NCBI RefSeq assembly: GCF_027497495.1
Contig: NZ_CP114205.1
Span: 4,650,001-4,714,000, forward strand
DNA: 64,000 bases
Direction of reading: 5' to 3'
From: Streptomyces tubercidicus
GTDB lineage: Bacteria; Actinomycetota; Actinomycetes; Streptomycetales; Streptomycetaceae
Positions 32,883-41,533 of the stretch are shown in pieces (within the stretch, counting starts at the first letter, position 1; each line of letters starts with the position of its first letter). The position numbers and the translations under genes are program-made. The notes under the pieces are model-generated. The model made no database searches. It had not been told where the DNA came from and worked only from the letters and a program-made list of their open reading frames with translations.

Positions 32883-35693
32883 TCAGCTGCAGGTGGGCCG
32901 GGAGGGCGGGTCGGTCCCCACATAGCGGCGCCATTCGGCGTCGGTCAGATTGCGGTCGGCGATCCGGCAGAGGCCCTCGATCCAGGAGGCCACCGAGAAG
33001 TCCCAGGAGAGGACCTCGCCGCCTTCGGTGGCTGTCCACAGGGTGCCTGCGCTGTCCATCACGAAGCCGGTGTGCTCCCCGATGCCGCCGAACCCGGACA
33101 TCGTACGGAGTGGGATGGGGACGTCGGGGCCGCCCAGCCGGTCCCCGGTGTCCGCGTCCCACCTGGTCAAGGCGCCACTGTCGGCCAGGGTGAGGACCGT
33201 ACGGCCGTCCGCGCTTGAGGTCACCCGGGCCCCGTTCGGTTCGTCGCTCTGCCAGCGGAACCGCTGTGTGTCCAGGTCCCAGCGGGCGAAGGTGCCTCTG
33301 CTGCCGTCGAGGAACAGTGCGTGTCCCCCGCCGGCCAGCGCGAACGCATTCACCTTCTCGCCGTCCAGGCGAACCGACTGCATTTTCCGGCCGGAGTCGA
33401 CGTCGTAGAGGTCGACGGCGCCCTTGATGTTCTGCACCGCGGCCGTCCGGCCGTTGTCGCTCAATGAGGAGAGCAATCCGCGCCGAGGGTCGCCGGGACC
33501 GCGTGGTACCGCGATTCGGGTGCGCTGCGCTGACGGGTCGGCGATATGGACTGCCCCGTCGTCCGTGGTGATGACCAGGGAGCCGTCCGCGCGCGGGGCG
33601 ATCATGACCGGGTCCAGGTAGTCGTCATGCCGTCCGGAGAAGCTCACCGTGTGCCGTTTCACCAGGCGGGTGCCCTGGACCTGCCATGACTGCACCCCGC
33701 TGGACAGGCCGGCGTACAGGGTCCGGCCGTCGGGGCTGAAGGCGAGCGCGCCGTAGAGGAGGTCATCCCCGCCCACGAGCAGGTCGCGGCCCTTCGGGCT
33801 CCAGACGTGCAGTCTGGTTTCCTTGACGACGGGGTCGTCCTCCATGAGGTTGTCCCAGGCGACCTGGCCGTCCGGGCCGGCGGCCAGCGCCGGGCTGCGG
33901 ATCATGGTCTCGTCGTCCGAGAGGGGCAGGCCATGCGCATGGGCCGTCCGGGAAGACTGCTGGAAGTTCCACAGCGCGACCGTCCGGCCGTGTGCGGAAG
34001 CGAGCCTTTCCCCCGTGTCGGAGAACCGCAGCATCGAGGGGCGGCCGACACCGGTGAGCGTGCGGAGCCGGCCGGTCTCCCCTTTGGTCTGCGCGTCGGC
34101 CACCGTGATGCCGGACGCCGTGCCCACGGCCATCCGGCCGTTGTCGGACAGCGCCAGCAACCTGGCTTCCTCGTTGGGGAGCGCGGGGAAGTCCGGGCAG
34201 GTGTCGGCGAGGGACTCGTGGCCCTTGCGTTTCGGTAGTCCGGTGCTGATCAACTGTCCGAATTTGAGGTAGCCGAAGCAGTGGCCACCGTTCGAGACGG
34301 CCTGTACGAACTGGCCCGCGGGCAGGGAGAGCTGGTGGCTTTCCACGACCGTGCGCAGCTCGGGCACGGTGTACAGGGCGCCGCCACCCACCCCGTCGCG
34401 CACCAGAAGGTGGGAGTCGACGTTCTGGAAGACGGTCACCGTGCCGGAGTGCCCGCTGCGCTTCGCACGGACCATCTTTCCGCTCTCCTCGTACAGCGCC
34501 ACCGTGCCGGCCTCGTCCACGACGGCCAGCTGTCCCGCCATGCCGAATGCCAGCGAGGAAACGCTCTTCGGCCGGGGAGCGAGTCGGCGCAGTCTCTTGC
34601 GCGTCAGGTCATAGACCCCCACATTGCCCTTGCTGTCCCCGGCGGCCAGCCGCTTCCCGTCCTGGCTGAAGCCCACTGCCGTGATACGGCCCGGCAGCGA
34701 GGTCCGGGCGCGCAGGGCGCGGTCGTCGGCGCGCCACACCGCCACCGCACCGCCCTCGTCCCCGACGGCGACCACCTTGTCGTCCGTGCTGAAGGCGAGC
34801 GCGCTGATGTCCTTCGCGCTCGACATCATGCTCACCAGATGAGGACTGTCCGTGGAGAGCTGGTTCAGCGTGGCGATGGCCTCGGGTGACTCCTGCATGC
34901 GGTACGCCTCGATCGCCAGCAGCGAGGCCAGCCGCAGATTTCCGTCCTTGAGGTTCAGGGCGGTCGCGGCCAGCTGCCGGGAGGTCGCCAGCCGGGCCTG
35001 ACGCTGGGCCTCGTCCCGCTGCTGGACGGCGTTCACCCAACCCAGGCCCGCTGCAACCGCGAGAGCGGTGATGACGGCGAGCGCACCGCGCACGAGCCGC
35101 TTCGTCCTGCGCTGCCGGGTGACATCCGCACCGATCAGATCCTCTTTGGGGCGCCCGTGCAGCGGGGCCGCCAGGTCGGCCACGCATTGCTGGAAGCGCG
35201 AGTCCCGCAGTGAGCCGGGATCCTCTTCCGACATCCAGCGCAGATCGACCCACCGCGGCTCGTCGCTGAACATCCCCGCCATGGTGCGCGGCAGGCAGGT
35301 GGTGTGCTCCCAGTCGAAGTCTCCTGCCCTGTGGTCCCACTTCAGCTCGCCACCGGTGACGACAATGAGCATCCGCCGCGCCCCGAGGCCGGCGCGCCAC
35401 CAGTTGATCTCCTTCTGCACCCAGTCCGAGCCGGCGGACCCCGGGCAGGCAAGCAGAATGAAGGCGCCGGAATCCGCGAGATGACGCTCGATTTCGGGCC
35501 ACAGCCCCGGGTTTGCCGAGAGCGAGGCATTGTCGAGGAAGATGCGCAGCGCGTGTAAGTGCCGCCAGCTGCTGCGCGCGAAATTCTGTAGCCCCCGCCG
35601 AAGATGATCAGCCTTGGCGCTGTCGGCCGCATGGCTGTAGGAAAGGAAGGCGTCGTATCGGTGGGTGCGCTGCGAAGCGTTCTGACCAGCCAT
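32883..35693 (-). CDS. TIR-transmembrane-WD40 protein, candidate immune sensor/effector
   Basis: 936 residues. The N-terminal TIR domain (RYDAFLSYSH at 12-21) continues through LRIFLDNASLSANPGLWPEIERHL and GSDWVQKEINWW, where Glu95 is at the position of the NAD-cleaving Glu of catalytic TIRs. A single transmembrane helix lies at about 202-220 (ALAVITALAVAAGLGW), a coiled segment of the kind found in WD40-STAND proteins (RDEAQRQARLATSRQLAATAL) follows, then a degenerate WD40 propeller to the end, closing with RNLTDAEWRRYVG...PTC. TIR domains act as NADases in Thoeris and similar defence. ATG 35693 has GGGGGA. Divergent from the SLATT-like gene 236 bp away; not near operator sites. Confidence 0.85.
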   Translation of the reverse strand: MAGQNASQRTHRYDAFLSYSHAADSAKADHLRRGLQNFARSSWRHLHALRIFLDNASLSANPGLWPEIERHLADSGAFILLACPGSAGSDWVQKEINWWRAGLGARRMLIVVTGGELKWDHRAGDFDWEHTTCLPRTMAGMFSDEPRWVDLRWMSEEDPGSLRDSRFQQCVADLAAPLHGRPKEDLIGADVTRQRRTKRLVRGALAVITALAVAAGLGWVNAVQQRDEAQRQARLATSRQLAATALNLKDGNLRLASLLAIEAYRMQESPEAIATLNQLSTDSPHLVSMMSSAKDISALAFSTDDKVVAVGDEGGAVAVWRADDRALRARTSLPGRITAVGFSQDGKRLAAGDSKGNVGVYDLTRKRLRRLAPRPKSVSSLAFGMAGQLAVVDEAGTVALYEESGKMVRAKRSGHSGTVTVFQNVDSHLLVRDGVGGGALYTVPELRTVVESHQLSLPAGQFVQAVSNGGHCFGYLKFGQLISTGLPKRKGHESLADTCPDFPALPNEEARLLALSDNGRMAVGTASGITVADAQTKGETGRLRTLTGVGRPSMLRFSDTGERLASAHGRTVALWNFQQSSRTAHAHGLPLSDDETMIRSPALAAGPDGQVAWDNLMEDDPVVKETRLHVWSPKGRDLLVGGDDLLYGALAFSPDGRTLYAGLSSGVQSWQVQGTRLVKRHTVSFSGRHDDYLDPVMIAPRADGSLVITTDDGAVHIADPSAQRTRIAVPRGPGDPRRGLLSSLSDNGRTAAVQNIKGAVDLYDVDSGRKMQSVRLDGEKVNAFALAGGGHALFLDGSRGTFARWDLDTQRFRWQSDEPNGARVTSSADGRTVLTLADSGALTRWDADTGDRLGGPDVPIPLRTMSGFGGIGEHTGFVMDSAGTLWTATEGGEVLSWDFSVASWIEGLCRIADRNLTDAEWRRYVGTDPPSRPTCS

Positions 35694-35929
35694 TCCGGTT
35701 CCCCCGTCGTCAGGTCGGGCACGGCGGCGCCGCACGTCCCCGTTGCCGCATCATCCACAGGGCCGGGATGGCGGGCAACCGCGCCTTGCAGTAGTGAAGT
35801 TGGCATCGCCACACCGTCTCGTCCTCGGCCCGGCCGCCTTCCCTGAATGCCGGGATGGCCCCGTCGATCGGCTCTACACTTCCTTCGTATTTCGGACTCA
35901 TGTTGCGGGATGCGAGGGGGCGGGCTGCG

Positions 35930-36802
35930 GTGAGCGAGGGACAAACACTCGGCGAAGCGGATTTTCCGGCAGTGTTCCGGTCGGCGGACGCCGCTTCCCT
36001 TTCGGGGCAGCGACGCCATATGAGGGGTACGAAATGGCGGCTCTTGCTGGCGATCGTGGCCGCCGTCTGCGCGGTGTCGAGCCAGGATGCCGCGGTGACG
36101 GTGGTGCTCCTGGCCTTCTTGGCGACCGTCTACTTAGAGGTGTGGATGCTCGCAGAGCGGCCGGAACGCGCCTGGTACGACGGACGTGCCCTGGCGGAGT
36201 CGGCGAAGACACTGTCCTGGCGGTACGCGGTGGCGGGTGAGCCGTTCCCGGCCACTCTGCCCGCGGATCACGCGGACCGCAGATTCCACGAGCGACTGGA
36301 GGTCCTGCTCAGGGAGGCGCCGGCCGACAGCATCGTCCCGGTGGGCTCGATGGCTGCCACGCGCACCATGGGCGAGTTGCGCCGGAGCCCGTTCGCGGTC
36401 CGTAAGGGGGCATATCTCGCCGGGCGTATCGCGGATCAGCAGCAGTGGTACGGCTCCAAGGCGGCCATGAACATCGCCCTGGCCCGTCGCTGGCGGGTCG
36501 GTCTCATCGTCGTGGAGGGGCTGGGTGTGCTCGCCGCCGTCCTGCGCCTGCTGAAGGTCATCGACTTCGATTTGGCCGGTGTGCTGGCGGCCGTGCTGGG
36601 TGCGGGAGCCGCCTGGTTCGCGGTGCGCCAGTACGAGTCGCTCGGCCGTGCCTACACCTTCGCGGCGACCGAGCTGAGCATCGTCCATCAGCGGCTGTCC
36701 GCGACCCATTTGGAGCCGGACTGGGCGCAGGAGGTGGCTGATGCCGAGGAGGCGATCAGCCGCGAACACACGATGTGGCGGGCGTCCCGGGGTGCCGTGT
36801 AG
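35930..36802 (+). CDS. SLATT/DUF4231-like four-helix membrane protein
   Basis: 290 residues. Two helices near the N-terminus (LLLAIVAAVCAVS, VTVVLLAFLATVYLEVWML), a central helical segment with WYDGRALAESAKTLSWRYAVAGEPF (~80-105), then two C-terminal helices (VGLIVVEGLGVLAAVLRLL, LAGVLAAVLGAGAAWFAV) and a coiled end. The pattern resembles DUF4231/SLATT proteins, predicted pore-forming effectors linked to nucleotide-signal conflict systems. GTG 35930 is chosen for GAGGGGG upstream; ATG 35900 is the alternative. Its partner is probably the divergent TIR-WD40 gene. Family assignment is from pattern memory, moderate confidence. Confidence 0.68.
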   Translation: MSEGQTLGEADFPAVFRSADAASLSGQRRHMRGTKWRLLLAIVAAVCAVSSQDAAVTVVLLAFLATVYLEVWMLAERPERAWYDGRALAESAKTLSWRYAVAGEPFPATLPADHADRRFHERLEVLLREAPADSIVPVGSMAATRTMGELRRSPFAVRKGAYLAGRIADQQQWYGSKAAMNIALARRWRVGLIVVEGLGVLAAVLRLLKVIDFDLAGVLAAVLGAGAAWFAVRQYESLGRAYTFAATELSIVHQRLSATHLEPDWAQEVADAEEAISREHTMWRASRGAV

Positions 36803-36940
36803 CCGTTGGCGTCCGGGGCGTGAGCGCGGGCCGGTTCCCGGTCCTGGAGGGCCGGGCACCGCCGGCGGGACGCGTCCGTGTGGGCCTGGGGGAGCGGTCC
36901 CGGCAGCGTCATGCCGGGGCCGCCGCGAGGGAGGTGCCTC

Positions 36941-37420
36941 CTAGCGTCGTCCCCGTTCCGTCGCGAACGGTGTGCCCGTTGTCAGGCCGCGGTGGGCGAC
37001 CGCGAGGGACTCGCCCAGGAAGCTGATGCCGATGCCCAGTTGGAGGGGGCGGGCGTTCTCGTGCATGCCCAGCTTTGTTGCCAGTAGGCCGTAGCCGGCC
37101 ATGGTGAGCAGGGACAGGGCGGCGACGAGGAACGTACGGCCGGTGTAGCGCTGCCATAGGACGCCGTCCCGGGCGAAGAGCTGGACGGTCGCGCCGCGCA
37201 GGGCGCCGAGCGTGCAGCCGAGTGCGGCGCCCGCGGTGGCCCAGGCGACGTCGCCTCCCGTCAAGTGGTCGGCCTTGGCGAGAGTGGTGACGCCGATGGC
37301 GATGAGGACGAGTGGAGCGATGAACAGCTCGCGGGCGTTGACCGGTTCGCCCCGTAGCCGCTTGGCGATCACGATGGCGGTGATGATGGCGATGATCGCG
37401 GCAAGCAGCCAGCCGTTCAT
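36941..37420 (-). CDS. Small integral membrane protein (DUF1453-like)
   Basis: 159 residues with about five hydrophobic segments: WLLAAIIAIITAIVIA, LFIAPLVLIAIGVTTLA, VAWATAGAALGCTLGAL, TFLVAALSLLTMAGYGLL, LGIGISFLGESLAVA. The KRLRGEPVNARELFIAPL text recalls DUF1453/CcdC-type proteins. ATG 37420 follows GGGGGG. It is divergent from the TetR gene at 37488 with a quasi-palindrome between them, so it is the likely target of that regulator; possibly an exporter-like or stress protein, but function unknown. Confidence 0.75.
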   Translation of the reverse strand: MNGWLLAAIIAIITAIVIAKRLRGEPVNARELFIAPLVLIAIGVTTLAKADHLTGGDVAWATAGAALGCTLGALRGATVQLFARDGVLWQRYTGRTFLVAALSLLTMAGYGLLATKLGMHENARPLQLGIGISFLGESLAVAHRGLTTGTPFATERGRR

Positions 37421-37433
37421 GGGTCCCCCCGTT

Positions 37434-37453
37434 TTTAGCTCGATTGAGTTAAA
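37434..37453. promoter_or_regulatory. Operator-like quasi-palindrome between membrane protein and TetR genes
   Basis: TTTAGCTCGATTGAGTTAAA, arms TTTANCTC/GAGNTAAA, repeated in part at 37460-37467 (TTTAGCTC). The TetR promoter -10 is probably CATAAT at 37476-37481, with the ATG (37488) close behind. Confidence 0.65.
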
Positions 37454-37487
37454 AAACAATTTAGCTCGGGTGTGCCATAATCGCAAT

Positions 37488-38105
37488 ATGCCGAAGATCG
37501 TCGATCCCGAGGCCCGCCGGCGCGCGGTTGCCCAGGCCGTACTGCGCGTGGTGGGGCGGCAAGGGGTGGAAGGCGCGTCGCTGCGCAATGTCGCCGATGA
37601 AGCGGGGCTCGCCATCGGCTCTGTGCGTCATTACTTCAGTGATCACGACGAGGTGCTGCTTTTTGCGATGGCGGAGCTGAATGCCCGTATTGAGGGCCGG
37701 GTGCGAGGGCATGTGGAGCGGTTGCTCGATCCCGGGGCGGGGGCGGAGCGCCGGGCTCGGGTGGAGGAGCTGCTCGTCGAGTTCCTGCCGCTGGACGCCG
37801 AGCGTCGCGAAGAGGGCATGCTCTGGCAGGCATTCACGACCGCGGCCCGTACCCGCCCGGGGCTGCGGCCGTATGCGGTCGCATTGGAGTCGGGGCTGCG
37901 TGCCCTGCTGCTGCGGGTGCTGCGCGGCAGTCAGGAGGCGGGCGGCCTGCCGGATGACCTGGATCTGGAGCTGGAGACGCTCAGGCTGTCGGCGCTGCTG
38001 GACGGGCTGACCCTCCAGGCGACCCTGGAGCCGGAACGCATTACGCCGGATGTGCTCAGGGGTGCCCTGCGCCGGCATCTGGAGACGCTCCGCCGGGACG
38101 GGTGA
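37488..38105 (+). CDS. TetR-family regulator
   Basis: 205 residues. HTH at ~31-50 (SLRNVADEAGLAIGSVRHYF), then an alpha-helical ligand domain (EGMLWQAFTTAARTRPGLRPYAVALESGLRALLLRVL) in the BetI/PsrA-like style. ATG 37488 is near the presumed transcription start, so the mRNA is probably leaderless. It likely represses the divergent membrane protein and itself at 37434-37453. It is a less likely candidate for the CTGAC-N5-GTCAG regulon because its own promoter has another palindrome. Confidence 0.9.
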   Translation: MPKIVDPEARRRAVAQAVLRVVGRQGVEGASLRNVADEAGLAIGSVRHYFSDHDEVLLFAMAELNARIEGRVRGHVERLLDPGAGAERRARVEELLVEFLPLDAERREEGMLWQAFTTAARTRPGLRPYAVALESGLRALLLRVLRGSQEAGGLPDDLDLELETLRLSALLDGLTLQATLEPERITPDVLRGALRRHLETLRRDG

Positions 38106-38213
38106 CGTCCGGGCTGTCACTGTTTCGCTGCCTTCCGTTCTCCGGGGCTGAGCTTCCCTCCCCACCCCTTGCCTGATGTGGCACCAGGCGCCACGATGTC
38201 CCGCGCGAGCTAT

Positions 38214-38228
38214 ATGACGCTCCGTCAA
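38214..38228. promoter_or_regulatory. TetR-type operator palindrome, site 10 (ATGACGCTCCGTCAA)
   Basis: Core TGACG-N3-CGTCA intact, outer bases changed; 18 bp before the LLM gene ATG. Confidence 0.68.
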
Positions 38229-38246
38229 ATGTGGCCGGGAGGGTGT

Positions 38247-39215
38247 ATGGGCAGCGCGGATGAGGCGGTGTGGCGGCCCGAGGTGGGGCGGCTGGGGTAT
38301 GGGATGCAGTTGCCGGTGCAGGCGCAGAGTGTGGTGTTTGCGGAGGGGTGGGAGGCGGGGGCGGGGCCCGTCGATTTGGTGGAGGTGGCGCGGGCCGCGG
38401 ACCGGTACGGGTTCGGGTATGTCGCTTGTTGTGAGCATGTGGCGGTGCCGCGGCGGCTGGCGGGGGCGATGGGGACCGTTTGGTACGACCCGGTGGCCAC
38501 GCTTGCGCATCTGGCCGCCGTGACGGAGCGGGTGCGGCTGCTGAGCCATGTCGCGGTCGTCGGGCTGAAGCATCCGCTGGTCACGGCCAAGCAGTACGCG
38601 ACGCTGGACCGGCTGTCCGGGGGGCGGCTGATCCTCGGGGTCGGGGCCGGGCATGTCGAGGAGGAATTCGAGGCGCTCGGGGTGGACTTCGGGCGGCGGG
38701 GGGCGGTGCTGGACGAGACCGTCGAGGCGTTGAAGGTGGCGTTGGGCCCCGAGGAGTTCCCGAAGTTCGCGGGGGAGCGGTTCGCGTTCGAGGGGCTGGG
38801 GCAGGCGCCGCGGCCGGTGCAGGTGCCGCGGCCGCCGATCTGGGTGGGCGGCTCCTCGCCCGCCGCCGTACGCCGGGCCGCCGAGCGTGGCGACGGCTGG
38901 CTGCCGCAGGGCGACCGGCGTGACCAGCTGCCCGGCCAGATCGCACGGCTGCGGCGACTGCGGGCGGCCGCCGGAATCGAGCACCCCGCCGTGATCGGCG
39001 CCATCGTCGAGCCGCTGTACGTCGGCGAGCCGCGCTGGGACGTCGGCCGGCGGACGCTGTCCGGGGCGGCGGAGCGGATCGCGGACTCGCTGCGGGAGTA
39101 CGGGGCGATGGGGGTGCAGCAGATCCAGGTGCGGTTCCGGAGTCGGAGCCGGGACGAACTCGTCGATCAGATGGCGGAGTTCGGGACGGCTGTGGCGCCG
39201 TTGCTGAACGGCTGA
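38247..39215 (+). CDS. LLM-class (luciferase-like) F420-dependent oxidoreductase
   Basis: 322 residues. Luciferase-like TIM barrel: GYGMQLPVQAQS, DRYGFGYVACCEHVAV, VTERVRLLSHVAVVGLKHPLVTAKQYATLDRLSGGRLILGVGAGHVEEEFEALGV, PPIWVGGSSPAAVRRAAERGDGWLP. The C-terminal part matches the actinobacterial TIGR03619 type, commonly predicted to use F420H2 and not FMN. ATG 38247 has GGGAGGG. Probably heads an operon with the SDR at 39467, although 251 bp of repeat-rich DNA lie between. Confidence 0.87.
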   Translation: MGSADEAVWRPEVGRLGYGMQLPVQAQSVVFAEGWEAGAGPVDLVEVARAADRYGFGYVACCEHVAVPRRLAGAMGTVWYDPVATLAHLAAVTERVRLLSHVAVVGLKHPLVTAKQYATLDRLSGGRLILGVGAGHVEEEFEALGVDFGRRGAVLDETVEALKVALGPEEFPKFAGERFAFEGLGQAPRPVQVPRPPIWVGGSSPAAVRRAAERGDGWLPQGDRRDQLPGQIARLRRLRAAAGIEHPAVIGAIVEPLYVGEPRWDVGRRTLSGAAERIADSLREYGAMGVQQIQVRFRSRSRDELVDQMAEFGTAVAPLLNG

Positions 39216-39412
39216 CTGCCGAGGAGCGGCGGCTGATGGCCGACGGCTGACGGTCGACGGCTGGCGGTTGATGGCCGACGGCGAGCGGCGAGCGGCGAGC
39301 GGCGAGCGCCAAACGGCTAACGGACAGCGGCCGACGACTGACGGCTGACGCCAAGCGCCAAGCGGCTAGCAGATACCGACCGCCGGCCGGCGTCCCACCC
39401 GCCACCGCCGAC

Positions 39413-39450
39413 GCGGACGTGCTCACCAACAAGCGGACGTGCTCACCAAC
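39413..39450. repeat. 18-bp direct repeat pair
   Basis: GCGGACGTGCTCACCAAC at 39413-39430 and 39433-39450, immediately before the SDR ribosome site. The preceding 39230-39360 is degenerate GACGGCTGAC-type simple sequence. Confidence 0.85.
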
Positions 39451-39466
39451 TAGAGGAGGGCCAGGC

Positions 39467-40252
39467 ATGGGCAAGCTCGACGGGCGGGTCGTCGTCATCA
39501 CGGGGGCGGCGCGTGGGCAGGGGGAGCAGGAGGCGCGGCTGTTCGTGGCGGAAGGCGCGAAGGTGGTGCTGGGGGATGTGCTGGACGCGCAGGGGGAGGC
39601 GCTGGCCAAGGAGCTGGGGGAGGGGCGGGCCCGCTACCTGCACCTCGATGTGACGCGGGAGGCGGACTGGCAGGCCGCGGTCGTCGCCGCCAAGGATGCG
39701 TTCGGGAAGATCGACGGGCTGGTCAACAACGCGGGGATTCTGCGGTTCAACGAGCTGGTGTCGACGCCGCTGGAGGAGTTCCAGCTGGTGGTGCAGGTCA
39801 ACCAGGTCGGCTGCTTCCTGGGGATCCGTACGGTCGCGCCCGAGATCGAGGCGGCAGGTGGCGGGACGATCGTCAACACCGCCTCCTACACGGCGCTGAC
39901 GGGGATGGCCTTCGTAGGCGCGTATGCCGCGACCAAACATGCGGTCCTCGGTCTGACGAGGGTCGCCGCGGTGGAGCTGGCGGCCAGGAAGATCCGGGTC
40001 AACGCGGTGTGCCCGGGGGCGGTGGACACCCCGATGACCAACCCGGCCGGGCTCGATCCGGGCATCGATCCGGCCGAGTCGAAGCGGGCCGTGGACGAGC
40101 TTTACCAGAAGCTGGTGCCGCTGGGCCGGATCGGGCAGCCGGAGGAGGTCGCCAAGCTGGCGCTCTTCCTGTCGTGCGAGGACTCGTCGTACATCACCGG
40201 GCAGCCGTTCGTCGTCGATGGTGGCTGGCTGGCCGGGGTCAGTGTGATGTGA
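39467..40252 (+). CDS. Short-chain dehydrogenase/reductase (3-alpha/20-beta-hydroxysteroid-dehydrogenase-like)
   Basis: 261 residues of classical SDR: cofactor motif VVVITGAARGQGEQEARLF (TGxxxGxG), NNAG (LVNNAGILRF), Ser in NTASYTALTGM, Tyr153-x3-Lys157 (YAATKHA), and C-terminal PFVVDGGWLAGVSVM. The family oxidises or reduces hydroxyl/keto groups, typically with NAD(H). ATG 39467 has GAGGAGGG. Its stop codon lies inside operator 40249-40263, and the next operon begins 129 bp on. Confidence 0.9.
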   Translation: MGKLDGRVVVITGAARGQGEQEARLFVAEGAKVVLGDVLDAQGEALAKELGEGRARYLHLDVTREADWQAAVVAAKDAFGKIDGLVNNAGILRFNELVSTPLEEFQLVVQVNQVGCFLGIRTVAPEIEAAGGGTIVNTASYTALTGMAFVGAYAATKHAVLGLTRVAAVELAARKIRVNAVCPGAVDTPMTNPAGLDPGIDPAESKRAVDELYQKLVPLGRIGQPEEVAKLALFLSCEDSSYITGQPFVVDGGWLAGVSVM

Positions 40253-40263
40253 CGAGTCGTCAG
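40249..40263. promoter_or_regulatory. TetR-type operator palindrome, site 11 (GTGACGAGTCGTCAG)
   Basis: TGACGAGTCGTCA core is a perfect inverted repeat around its central base; overlaps the SDR stop codon (40250-40252). Confidence 0.72.
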
Positions 40264-40328
40264 GTCGGTTTGGTGGCGGCTCTTGACGCTCTCTGCGTGC
40301 GGTGGAACAGTCGGCACACCAATCGGAT

Positions 40329-40343
40329 CTGACGATGTGTCAG
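40329..40343. promoter_or_regulatory. TetR-type operator palindrome, site 12 (CTGACGATGTGTCAG)
   Basis: Perfect CTGAC-N5-GTCAG, 80 bp from site 11 centre to centre, 37 bp before the LLM gene start. The palindrome extends outward (GGATCTGAC...GTCAGATCC), giving 9-bp arms. Confidence 0.82.
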
Positions 40344-40380
40344 ATCCGCGTCGGATCGCCACAGGGGACGGTGAACCTCC

Positions 40381-41505
40381 TTGGAATTCGGGCTCTTTGT
40401 ACAGGGATATGTGGGCAAGCGGGCCGAGACCGACCCGCTCGCGGAGCACAAGGCGCTGATGGAGGAGACCGAGTACGTCATCCAGGCGGACAAGTCCGGC
40501 TTCAAATACGCCTGGGCGTCCGAGCACCACTTCCTGGAGGAGTACTCGCACCTCTCCGCCAATGACGTCTTTCTGGGGTATCTGGCGCACGCGACCGAGC
40601 GGATCCACCTGGGATCCGGCATCTTCAACCCGCTCGCGCAGGTCAACCACCCCGTCAAGGTCGCCGAGAAGGTCGCCATGCTCGACCACCTCAGCGAGGG
40701 CCGCTTCGAATTCGGCAGCGGGCGGGGCGCCGGCAGCCACGAGATCCTGGGCTTCCTGCCGGGCATCACCGATATGAACCACACCAAGGAGATCTGGGAA
40801 GAGACCATCGCCGAGTTCCCGAAGATGTGGCTCCAGGAGGAGTACGTCGGGTTCCAGGGCAAACACTGGCAGCTGCCGCCGCGCAAGATCTTCCCCAAGC
40901 CGTACGGGGCCTCGCACCCGGCGATGTGGTACGCGGCCGGCTCGCCGTCCTCGTACGCCATGGCGGCGAAGAAGGGCCTGGGGGTCCTCGGCTTCAGCGT
41001 CCAGAAGGTCTCCGACATGGAGTGGGTGCTGGAGCAGTACAAGACGGCGATCCGGGACGCCGAGCCGATCGGTGACTTCGTCAACGACAACGTGATGGTG
41101 ACGTCGACGGCCATCTGCGCCGAGACGCACGACAAGGCCGTGGAGATCGCCGTCAACGGGGGCCTCAACTACCTCCAGTCGCTGGTCTTCCGCTACCACG
41201 ACACCTTCCCGCGGCCCGAGGGCATCCCCGAATGGCCCGAGCTGCTGCCCGACTACACCACCGAGATCATCGAGTTGCTGATCGCCGAGGAGCTGATGAT
41301 CTGCGGCGACCCGGACGAGGTGCTCGGGCAGTGCCGGCGCTGGGAGCGGGCTGGCGCCGATCAGCTCAGCTTCGGGCTGCCGATCGGGGTCTCGTACGAG
41401 GACACCATGAACACCGTCAAGCTCATCGGTGAGCATGTGATCCCGAAGATCGACACCGATCCGGTGCACCGCACGACCCGGTTCCGGCAGGCCACGGGCA
41501 GCTGA
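40381..41505 (+). CDS. LLM-class flavin/F420-dependent monooxygenase
   Basis: 374 residues: MEFGLFVQGYVGKRAET, KYAWASEHHFLEEYSHLSANDVFLGYLAHATERIHLGSGIFNPLAQVNHPVKVAEKVAMLDHLSEGRFEFGSGRGAGSHE spans the conserved luciferase-like barrel half, and GASHPAMWYAAGSPSSYAMAAKKGLGVLGF the second. It resembles alkanal-monooxygenase-alpha-like proteins of actinomycete catabolic clusters. TTG 40381 is the only start consistent with the conserved MEFGLF opening. First gene of an operon with the deacylase (41534), the small ORF (43270) and the aldehyde dehydrogenase (43515). Confidence 0.87.
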   Translation: MEFGLFVQGYVGKRAETDPLAEHKALMEETEYVIQADKSGFKYAWASEHHFLEEYSHLSANDVFLGYLAHATERIHLGSGIFNPLAQVNHPVKVAEKVAMLDHLSEGRFEFGSGRGAGSHEILGFLPGITDMNHTKEIWEETIAEFPKMWLQEEYVGFQGKHWQLPPRKIFPKPYGASHPAMWYAAGSPSSYAMAAKKGLGVLGFSVQKVSDMEWVLEQYKTAIRDAEPIGDFVNDNVMVTSTAICAETHDKAVEIAVNGGLNYLQSLVFRYHDTFPRPEGIPEWPELLPDYTTEIIELLIAEELMICGDPDEVLGQCRRWERAGADQLSFGLPIGVSYEDTMNTVKLIGEHVIPKIDTDPVHRTTRFRQATGS

Positions 41506-41533
41506 ATTCCGCCGAGGGGAAGGGGTGCACCCC

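Noticed and set aside
37434..37453. Another member of the CTGAC-N5-GTCAG family
   Set aside because: Different sequence (TTTANCTC/GAGNTAAA); assigned to the local TetR/membrane protein pair.
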